This document shows positions 58,611 to 64,000 of a stretch of DNA of 64,000 nt, in pieces. The notes below the pieces were generated by a model. That model worked only from the letters and a program-made list of their open reading frames with translations, was not told the origin of the DNA and did not search any database. Each line of letters starts with the position of its first letter. The first letter of the stretch is position 1. This stretch comes from Sphingomonas edaphi (GTDB lineage: Bacteria; Pseudomonadota; Alphaproteobacteria; Sphingomonadales; Sphingomonadaceae). A program made the position numbers and the translations under genes. The stretch covers positions 496,001 to 560,000 of the forward strand of contig NZ_QXTF01000001.1 in the NCBI RefSeq assembly GCF_003583725.1. Reading direction: 5' to 3'.

Positions 58611-59321
58611 CTAGCTGTCCCTATTCATCTTCCGTGGTCGGTACTCGGCCCATCTCCAAGTGTCCGGGTCCGGTAAGGCAACTCGAAGCAATGGAACGCC
58701 ACACGTTTCGCACCTAAGTCTCAATGTCCTTACGGTGGACAGTTTCGTCTGCGGTTCCCTGCCCTCTAATGGCACTGGGGCCATGTAACCGCACCTATCG
58801 CATTGCAGACTGAGTTGGATTTCGTCCTCAAGTGCTTCGGCAACTGTAAAATCCCAAAGCCGATCAATCGGCACCGATGCTAGACCGTTGGGCGGCTCCC
58901 TTGTTCGATGTTCTGACCATTGATTTGCTAGCTCGTAACCGAGCCATACATACCGTCGCGCCCAAACGGTTTCAGCGATTAGGGCAGTGAGACAACTGGG
59001 CGCGGTGTCGATTATCTCAAATCGAGGAACGACCCATTTGGCCATGATCTTCTTGAGCCGGCCCGTCTTGATGCCGCTGTCTGTCGAACCTCCGCCAGCG
59101 TCACGCATGTGATTATCGGCGCGAACCCGAACCTGCTTGCTTTCGCCGACATAGACCGGCGGCCCATACTTAAATCGCCCTCGATGATCTTGCAGCGAAG
59201 GGTCATGAATGGCGTAGATGACGTGACCCTGGCCCTCTGCGAGGCTGCCTATTCTGTCGACCTCCGCCCTAATCTCAGCCTGAAAAGCGCGAAGCCGTGG
59301 ATCTTTTGTGTAACGCCGCAC
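58611..59321 (-). CDS. GIY-YIG-like protein with C-terminal zinc ribbon
   Basis: A 236-residue protein. HVIYAIHDP (residues about 33-41) and PVYVGESKQVRVRADNH (about 55-71) correspond to the GIY and YIG strands and the following Arg/His helix of GIY-YIG nucleases, and IAETVWARRY (about 112) may provide the catalytic Glu. The last 70 residues hold two Cys pairs (CDRCGY and CETCG) of a zinc ribbon. It is thus a likely DNA- or RNA-cleaving protein. It is convergent with the serine recombinase only in distance and divergent from the ATPase operon, whose start lies 98 bp away. Confidence 0.65.
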   Translation of the reverse strand: MRRYTKDPRLRAFQAEIRAEVDRIGSLAEGQGHVIYAIHDPSLQDHRGRFKYGPPVYVGESKQVRVRADNHMRDAGGGSTDSGIKTGRLKKIMAKWVVPRFEIIDTAPSCLTALIAETVWARRYVWLGYELANQWSEHRTREPPNGLASVPIDRLWDFTVAEALEDEIQLSLQCDRCGYMAPVPLEGREPQTKLSTVRTLRLRCETCGVPLLRVALPDPDTWRWAEYRPRKMNRDS

Positions 59322-59418
59322 GCCTTTGACATGCCGTCTAATGACTTGTCACTCAAGGGAAGTTGTATTTAGTCTACCATCGCTCGGTTGCTTGTTGATT
59401 GCTGGAGGATGCGCGTCC

Positions 59419-59622
59419 GTGACAACCGATAGCATTGTAGATGCCAACCCCAGCAACTTCGATCGGCTGCGAGCGCACCTGTCGGCGGAAGGTCTGGCTT
59501 GCCACCTCTTAGACGGCTGGCTCGCAGACCGTACGAAGTCCGCCGAGGAACTCCTCTCCGACCTCGAAGCATTTTACGACAGCAAGGAACCCGACGTTGC
59601 GGCCCAACATCAAGAGGGTTGA
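59419..59622 (+). CDS. 67-residue protein coupled to the SMC-like ATPase
   Basis: A short acidic, helical protein (TTDSIVDANPSNFDRLRAHLSAEGLACHLLDGWLADRTKSAEELLSDLEAFYDSK). GTG 59419 is chosen because GGAGG is 10 bases upstream; a longer frame from 59326 has no ribosome site. It overlaps the ATPase start by 26 bp, so the two are translated together, the way small partners of SMC-like ATPases often are. No family was recognised. Its start is 98 bp from the divergent GIY-YIG-like gene. Confidence 0.65.
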   Translation: MTTDSIVDANPSNFDRLRAHLSAEGLACHLLDGWLADRTKSAEELLSDLEAFYDSKEPDVAAQHQEG

Positions 59623-62113
59623 AGTCCAAGGCTTCAGAAGCTTCGGCAGCGGTCGTCAATCAGTCGACCTATCGGACACAGTATCGGCGTTTTGGGGCGG
59701 GAATAGCCAAGGCAAGACCAGCCTTGCCGAGGCATTTGAGTTCCTGCTCACTGGCCAGATTATCCGCCGCGACATGCAAGGAAGTTCAAAAGATGAGTTC
59801 TCAGACGCCCTTCGTAATGCACATCTAGCAAGCACCGCCTTGGTCCAGGTCGCTGCCGACATTGCGTGCGCGGATGGCATAACGAGGAAGCTAACTCGCA
59901 CGTTGGTTGGGGACTACAACAAGTCCACTACAGCCTGCACAAGCAAGCTCGAAATCGACGGAAAGCCAGCGGCGGAGCCAGACCTCCAATCAGTTTTGGG
60001 CATCAAGCTTTCGCAGCGTCCTCTGCAAGCGCCCGTCTTAGCGCAGCATACTTTAGGGTACGTTTTCTCCACCCCGCCGAACGATCGAGCAACCTACTTT
60101 CGCGCTGTTCTCGACACACAAGACCTTGAAGATTTTCGTCAAGCCGTGGCGAGCCTTAGTCCACTACTATCGACGCCAGAGCTAGAGGGGCTGCGCAATC
60201 TCGCGGCGGTTGAGGGTATCACGTCGGACCTTCCATCCGCTGCGCTTATCCGACGCTCCGAGACGTTAGAAAGCGCATCGACTGCTCTAGGGGACACGGT
60301 CAGTGAACTGTTAGCTTCGATTTCCGTCACCCCTGAAGGGCCGCTTGCTAACCGCGCCAATCAACTTGAACAGTCACTTGAGGTCATACAGTCCAAAACG
60401 TTTCCGCTAGCGCTGTTTGGACGGAAGGCGGACGTTGCATGGGTAGACCTCCCTCCCAATGCAAAGGATGTCATCCAACAGTTCGAAACCGAAAAGTCCG
60501 CAATCGAGCTAGAGGCTAGGCGGTTGGTTGGCCTCTATAGTGCTGCGCTATCTTTGCCTGAAGTCGCTTCTCAGGAGGGTGACGCAGACTGCCCCCTTTG
60601 TCTCACGCCCCATGCGTTTACCGAGGCGCGAAGGGATGCGCTCAAGACAGAACTGCAAAAGGCTGAAACGTACCAGTTGGCTGAAGCCAATCTACGGTCG
60701 CTTTTGGGTTCGATTGATCATGCTCTTGAGTTGCTATCAACGAATGTCGTGGCTGCGTTGCCCAAGTTAGTCTCGGCTGGCCCATCAGAAAGAAGGTCTG
60801 CGGGATTTACGACAGCCAGACTGGTCGAGTTGTCAGGCAATCGCTCCTTAGTTGAGGCGTGGACCCGTGCGCTGCTCAAACTCTGTCGGGTAGCCTATGC
60901 TCTGTTGCGTGTGGTCCGGTCCGCCAAGGCGATGGTGCAGTCGCTCCTAGATGACATTGAGAAATGGCAAGGCGCGGAACCTCTATCCGCTTTGCTGCGC
61001 GAGGCACGACGATTGTGTGCCGCACTTCAAGAAGAGGCTGCCGAGTACGCCGGTCCGACCCAAGCAGTCTATGAGCCGATTAAGAAAGTCGTCGACCAAA
61101 GCACCATCACCACAGGCTGGAGCGCTCTAATCGATTGTTGCACCAACCCGCGATCACTTGTGGCCGACTTAGATACGGCTCGCCGCCTTGAAGCCAGGCG
61201 TAAGGATTTGGAAAAGGCGTTGAAGGAAATCGATGCAGCCAACGGCAAGGTTCAGGACGAGAAACTGTCGGACCTTAGTTCTCAAGTTGTTGAGTGGTGG
61301 GAAAGGTTGCGCCCTGAGGAAAGCACCTACTTTGAAGGCGTACAGCGCCGCAGTCCCACCGCACGCCGTACTATCGATCTACGAGTTGCGCTTTCGCCCA
61401 ATGAGGATCGAACGGAGGCCAAACCGAGAAACGCCGTAGCGGTATTAAGTCAGTCCCAACTTCACTGTTTAGGTTTGGCCTTGTTTCTTGCGAGAGCCGT
61501 AAAGGAGGGTTCGACCTTTCTTGTTCTCGACGACCCCGTCCTTTCAAGTGACGATGACTTTAGACCCAACTTCAATAGCAGCGTGATTGAAGCCCTTATT
61601 GCTCAGGGCATCCAAGTGATCATCCTCACCCAAGACCATAAGAGTTGGAAGGACATTGGCCATCGATGGTCGCATCGTGGCGCGGTTCAGCTACAGATTT
61701 TGCGCAGCGACCCACGCATTGGGTCAGAGCTACGTAGCGCAAGCGACACATTGGCAACGATGCTCGGAAAGGCGCAGCCACTGATTAGGTCGCAAGAGCC
61801 TGATCAGCGCAAAGAAGGGGCCATGATGTTGAGGCAGGCGATAGAACGCTTCAGCAAAGAGCTTATTGTGAGGGATAGAGTTAGTCGCGGTGACAGCAAT
61901 GCGTCGATCACTGACTATGACGGCAAGGACTTCGGCACGTACAGTGCGCAGGCTCACAGCTTGCTCAGCAAAGACCCAGCGGACCCCGGCAAACTCACTG
62001 CCGCTTATGCAAACGTTACCTCCGGTCCCCACGACGATGTGCCACCTTCGTTGGCACAACTAGTCCATGCCAGTGGCGACATTAGGAAACTGAAAAAGGA
62101 CTATCTCCCCTAA
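59597..62113 (+). CDS. SMC/Rad50-like ATPase with CxxC hook
   Basis: An 838-residue protein. Walker A is GGNSQGKTS (residues 34-42), a zinc-hook-like CPLC sits at 332-335 between two coiled-coil halves, the ABC signature-like segment LSQSQLHCLGLALFLAR is at 617-633, Walker B FLVLDDPVLSSDD at 641-653 and TQDH (678-681) is in the H-loop place. A further 150-residue helical C-terminal region follows (LRQAIERFSKELI). The start is TTG 59597 with AAGGA 8 bases upstream. This is the family used in DNA repair and in many defence systems; the exact one is unknown. It ends 110 bp before the island end. Confidence 0.83.
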   Translation: MRPNIKRVEVQGFRSFGSGRQSVDLSDTVSAFWGGNSQGKTSLAEAFEFLLTGQIIRRDMQGSSKDEFSDALRNAHLASTALVQVAADIACADGITRKLTRTLVGDYNKSTTACTSKLEIDGKPAAEPDLQSVLGIKLSQRPLQAPVLAQHTLGYVFSTPPNDRATYFRAVLDTQDLEDFRQAVASLSPLLSTPELEGLRNLAAVEGITSDLPSAALIRRSETLESASTALGDTVSELLASISVTPEGPLANRANQLEQSLEVIQSKTFPLALFGRKADVAWVDLPPNAKDVIQQFETEKSAIELEARRLVGLYSAALSLPEVASQEGDADCPLCLTPHAFTEARRDALKTELQKAETYQLAEANLRSLLGSIDHALELLSTNVVAALPKLVSAGPSERRSAGFTTARLVELSGNRSLVEAWTRALLKLCRVAYALLRVVRSAKAMVQSLLDDIEKWQGAEPLSALLREARRLCAALQEEAAEYAGPTQAVYEPIKKVVDQSTITTGWSALIDCCTNPRSLVADLDTARRLEARRKDLEKALKEIDAANGKVQDEKLSDLSSQVVEWWERLRPEESTYFEGVQRRSPTARRTIDLRVALSPNEDRTEAKPRNAVAVLSQSQLHCLGLALFLARAVKEGSTFLVLDDPVLSSDDDFRPNFNSSVIEALIAQGIQVIILTQDHKSWKDIGHRWSHRGAVQLQILRSDPRIGSELRSASDTLATMLGKAQPLIRSQEPDQRKEGAMMLRQAIERFSKELIVRDRVSRGDSNASITDYDGKDFGTYSAQAHSLLSKDPADPGKLTAAYANVTSGPHDDVPPSLAQLVHASGDIRKLKKDYLP

Positions 62114-62182
62114 GTCGCGTGCGGAAACGATTGCCCAATACCCCGAACTGTTACATGTGGGTGTTCCATCGGTAACAACCGC

Positions 62183-62207
62183 TTGGAAAAATGTCTTTGT
62201 TTTCCAA
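62183..62207. repeat. Hairpin at the island's right end
   Basis: TTGGAAAA-N9-TTTTCCAA, 8-bp arms, lies 70 bases after the ATPase stop and 17 bases before attR. It may end the ATPase transcript or be an integrase/excisionase arm site; TGTTACATGTG lies 24 bases before it. Confidence 0.45.
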
Positions 62208-62223
62208 TGGTTGGGCGAGGCTA

Positions 62224-62251
62224 GTTCGATCCCCCTCGGCTCCACCATCCG
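62224..62251 (+). repeat. Right attachment repeat (attR)
   Basis: Exact 28-base copy of 52540-52567. It is only the 3' part of tRNA-Ala, not a second tRNA. Confidence 0.93.
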
Positions 62252-62257
62252 GTCGAT

Positions 62258-62283
62258 AAAGGCGCCTTCACGGCGCCTTTTTT
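62258..62283 (+). terminator. Displaced tRNA-Ala terminator
   Basis: AAAGGCGCC-TTCAC-GGCGCCTTT followed by TTT G is a strong intrinsic terminator 6 bases after attR. Before integration it would have stood directly after the tRNA gene; now it follows the island. Confidence 0.88.
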
Positions 62284-62319
62284 GTTGCCAGCGCGCGGCG
62301 AAGCCCTGACGGTGAGGCG

Positions 62320-63195
62320 ATGAGCAGATTGGCCGGACTGGAGCTTGGCGGCACCAATGCCGTCGTCGTCCTTGGACACGGAACCAGTATCGTTGACCGT
62401 GTCCGCTTCGCGGTGACAACGCCGGACGAAACGCTAGCACTCGTCGAAGGCCAGCTTGAGACGTGGCGGCAATCGGGGCCGCTCGATGCGCTCGGTATTG
62501 CCAGCTTCGGGCCCGTGGGCACTCGCCTCGATCTCCCAACCTATGGCCGCATCATTCGGACACCCAAGCCAGGATGGGATGGCGCCGACCTGCTAGGAAA
62601 GTTGGCGCCGCTCATCGATGGCCCTTCCTCGGTCCAGACCGATGTGACCGCTGCTGCTTTGGCGGAAGGTCGATGGGGCGCGGCGCGCGGCTGCAGCGAC
62701 CATGCATACATGACCGTCGGCACGGGGGTCGGCGTCGGGATCGTCGCGGGCGGACGGCCGCTGACCGGCGTGCTACACCCCGAGGGCGGGCACATCGGCA
62801 TCAGGCGGCGGTGGGGAGATGATTTCGCCGGAAGTTGCCCATTTCATGGAGACTGCCTGGAGGGCCTGATTTCGGGAACGGCCATTGCAGCCCGAACAGG
62901 GCGAGGCGGCGAAAGCCTGCGCGACGATGATCCCATTTGGACAGAAGTGGTCGATTCGCTCGCCGAGGCGTGCGCGACATTTCTGATGACTCTGGCGTGC
63001 GAGAAGATCGTGCTGGGAGGCGGCGTCATCAACCGGCGGCACTGGCTGGTCGATGCGGCCGCCGAACGCTGTGCCTGCAAGCTGGCAAGCTACCTGCCGT
63101 TCGTGACTGACCGCGCGCCTTTGTTCGCAGCCAAGCTGGGCGACAATGCAGGCCCGCGCGGCGCCTTGCTCATCGCCGAAGCCTTGCTCGGCTGA
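62320..63195 (+). CDS. ROK family sugar kinase (fructokinase/glucokinase-like)
   Basis: A 291-residue kinase. The N-terminal phosphate-binding motif is LAGLELGGTNAVV, the second ATP motif VGTGVGVGIVAGG. The ROK zinc signature HPEGGHIG with CPFHGDCLEGLISG (H and C ligands) shows that it is the zinc-containing ROK branch (Mak/ScrK-like fructokinases). VLGGGVINRRH is the C-terminal signature. It phosphorylates a hexose in the cytoplasm. Start ATG 62320. Convergent with the Flp pilin across a bidirectional terminator. Confidence 0.92.
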   Translation: MSRLAGLELGGTNAVVVLGHGTSIVDRVRFAVTTPDETLALVEGQLETWRQSGPLDALGIASFGPVGTRLDLPTYGRIIRTPKPGWDGADLLGKLAPLIDGPSSVQTDVTAAALAEGRWGAARGCSDHAYMTVGTGVGVGIVAGGRPLTGVLHPEGGHIGIRRRWGDDFAGSCPFHGDCLEGLISGTAIAARTGRGGESLRDDDPIWTEVVDSLAEACATFLMTLACEKIVLGGGVINRRHWLVDAAAERCACKLASYLPFVTDRAPLFAAKLGDNAGPRGALLIAEALLG

Positions 63196-63212
63196 CCATC
63201 ATGCAAAAAGAA

Positions 63213-63240
63213 AGCGGCGGCGCCTTTCGACGCCGCCGCT
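63213..63240. terminator. Bidirectional terminator between the kinase and Flp genes
   Basis: AGCGGCGGCG-N8-CGCCGCCGCT is a perfect 10-bp stem. The right arm is followed by CCTTTTGG, and on the other strand by TTCTTTTTG. Confidence 0.8.
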
Positions 63241-63263
63241 CCTTTTGGCTAATCGTCCAACGA

Positions 63264-63425
63264 TTAGTCGAGCTGGCTGCCGACTTCGTTGAAGGTGCTG
63301 CCGAGGTTGTTACCGATGTTGCCCATCGCGGCAATCGCGGCAACGGCAATGAGGGCGGCAATCAGGCCGTACTCGATCGCGGTCGCACCCTTGTTGTTCT
63401 TGATCAGCTTCAGAAACTTCGCCAT
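63264..63425 (-). CDS. Flp/Fap-type IVb pilin (second copy)
   Basis: A 53-residue prepilin, too short for common cut-offs. The leader MAKFLKLIKNNKG ends at the cleavage Gly, followed by ATAIEYGLIAALIAVAAIAAMGNIG, the classical Flp segment with Glu5 and Tyr6, and a short NNLGSTFNEVGSQLD tail. AAGGAG stands 7 bases before ATG 63425. Its tail is closer to the common Flp sequence than that of the copy at 6067. The upstream 63426-63581 gap would hold its promoter. No tad genes are adjacent. Confidence 0.95.
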   Translation of the reverse strand: MAKFLKLIKNNKGATAIEYGLIAALIAVAAIAAMGNIGNNLGSTFNEVGSQLD

Positions 63426-63581
63426 CTCTGGTCTCCTTCAGGCTCCACAAAGGGGATCCACATTTCCCCACCTTCGCGATTTACGGCGCGTCGGTTGAGG
63501 ACAGGATTACGGCCCGAAGGGTTGAAAAAGGTTTAAAGCCACCGGTTTCGAAACATTAACCTCGATTTTTTTGACGGGGTC

Positions 63582-64000
63582 TCAATTTTTTTCGATCAAC
63601 TGCTCGACCAGATCGATGATTTCGCGGATCGCCTCCCCGCCTTCGCTCCAGTCGTCAGGCAGCGGGCTTTCCCGCTCACGGACCGGTGCTTCGCGCCGCT
63701 GCGGCACACGGAACTGCGAGGGAAGCGGTGGCCCGCGGCGGCCGTCGATCGCAATCGCAGGCGACATGAACCGGCGCCAGATTTCCGCCGGAGCGCTCCC
63801 CCCGGTGATCTTGCCGAGCGAACCATTGTCGTCGCGGCCAACCCAGACGCCGACCACCAAATTGCCGGCAAAACCGATGAACAGCGCGTCACGGTTGTTC
63901 TGTGTCGTGCCCGTCTTGCCGAAGGTCGGCGTCGATAAGGCGGCCCGCCGGCCCGTGCCTTCATTGGCAGCCGCCCACAGCAAGTTGAGCATCGGCGCGC
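63582..64000 (-). CDS. Penicillin-binding protein 1A family, 3' end
   Basis: The last 139 residues of a bifunctional class A PBP, with the 5' part beyond the window. FGKTGTTQNNRDALFIGFAGNLVVGVWVGRDDN is the KTG active-site strand of the transpeptidase domain, and GGSAPAEIWRRFM is the usual C-terminal element. A Pro/Arg-rich, then acidic tail (IREIIDLVEQLIEKN) follows. It would build peptidoglycan at the inner membrane's outer face. The Flp pilin gene lies downstream of it on the same strand. Confidence 0.93.
   Translation of the reverse strand, partial: APMLNLLWAAANEGTGRRAALSTPTFGKTGTTQNNRDALFIGFAGNLVVGVWVGRDDNGSLGKITGGSAPAEIWRRFMSPAIAIDGRRGPPLPSQFRVPQRREAPVRERESPLPDDWSEGGEAIREIIDLVEQLIEKN

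Larger units (their letters stand above)
52540..62251 (+). mobile_element. tRNA-Ala-integrated genomic island
   Basis: About 9.7 kb lie between two exact 28-bp repeats starting in the tRNA T-loop and extending 4 bases past the CCA. Inside, the first gene is a tyrosine integrase reading away from the tRNA, and there is also a small serine recombinase. Gene density is lower and several genes are unknown or patchily distributed. No capsid, tail, portal, relaxase or type IV secretion gene is present, so it is an integrative cargo element or satellite-like island rather than a complete phage or conjugative element. Confidence 0.93.

Noticed and set aside
62200-62251. Second tRNA-Ala at the island end
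   Set aside because: Only the 3' 24 bases are repeated; there is no D arm, anticodon arm or 5' acceptor strand.
52540-62251. Complete prophage or conjugative element
   Set aside because: No capsid, portal, terminase, tail, lysis, relaxase or mating-pair genes are visible in the island.

Overview
The window looks like chromosome of an alphaproteobacterium of the order Sphingomonadales (a Sphingomonas/Sphingomicrobium-like organism). This rests on the high GC content, the ihfB-rpsA-cmk-TIGR02300 block, xerD next to accA, a DUF2794 gene, short Flp pilins, a FolE/FAD-protein pair, and the many 4-bp ATGA, GTGA or TTGA overlaps between genes. The genus assignment is inference from gene content; no 16S gene is present.

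Layout. 1-6.25 kb: the 3' end of a class A beta-lactamase-like gene, a lipoprotein, a folE operon, tRNA-Arg(CCU), a nitrilase-fold amidase with glutaredoxin, a decayed comF remnant, a methyltransferase and a Flp pilin. 6.25-11.6 kb: an M48 protease with LysM, accA, xerD and a secreted repeat protein coupled to a tiny membrane protein. 11.6-19.5 kb: aroK-aroB, a tightly overlapping cvpA-cysS-IscU-like-Kef antiporter operon, an 800-bp eroded stretch, and radA. 19.6-31.95 kb: a TIR-TM-TPR protein, an MFS transporter, cysK, a GGDEF-EAL-PilZ protein, acyl-CoA dehydrogenase with its MerR regulator and palindromic operator, and purF-SDR-map. 31.95-38.5 kb: RNB nuclease, cfa, a glycine-zipper protein, a multi-TM protein, DUF2794-cysE and a TSUP transporter. 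38.5-43.3 kb: a peroxide-defence cluster (ahpC-ahpD, divergent oxyR, katG). 43.4-52.4 kb: pgsA, an LplT-like transporter, an EAL protein with a degenerate GGDEF domain, an ATP-grasp protein, tRNA-Leu(UAA), ihfB, rpsA with a structured leader, cmk and a TIGR02300 protein.

52.5-62.25 kb is an integrated genomic island of about 9.7 kb. It sits in the 3' end of tRNA-Ala(GGC) and is bounded by a 28-bp direct repeat. It carries a tyrosine integrase, a small serine recombinase, several unknown proteins (two with membrane segments, one acyl-carrier-like), a beta-propeller lipoprotein, a GIY-YIG-like protein with a zinc ribbon, and a two-gene operon of a 67-residue protein and an 838-residue SMC/Rad50-like ATPase with a CxxC hook. 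No phage structural or conjugation genes are visible. The ATPase module is the best candidate here for an undescribed, possibly defensive, system. Beyond the island lie the displaced tRNA terminator, a ROK sugar kinase, a second Flp pilin too short for ordinary ORF cut-offs, and the 3' end of a class A PBP gene.

Notable oddities: two genes (map and the TSUP transporter) have a perfectly spaced Shine-Dalgarno but ATC or ATT where the start codon should be; an in-frame TGA splits a reading frame between radA and cvpA; comF survives only as a 63-codon degenerate tail before grxC; and one c-di-GMP protein has lost the metal-binding aspartates of its GGDEF domain.
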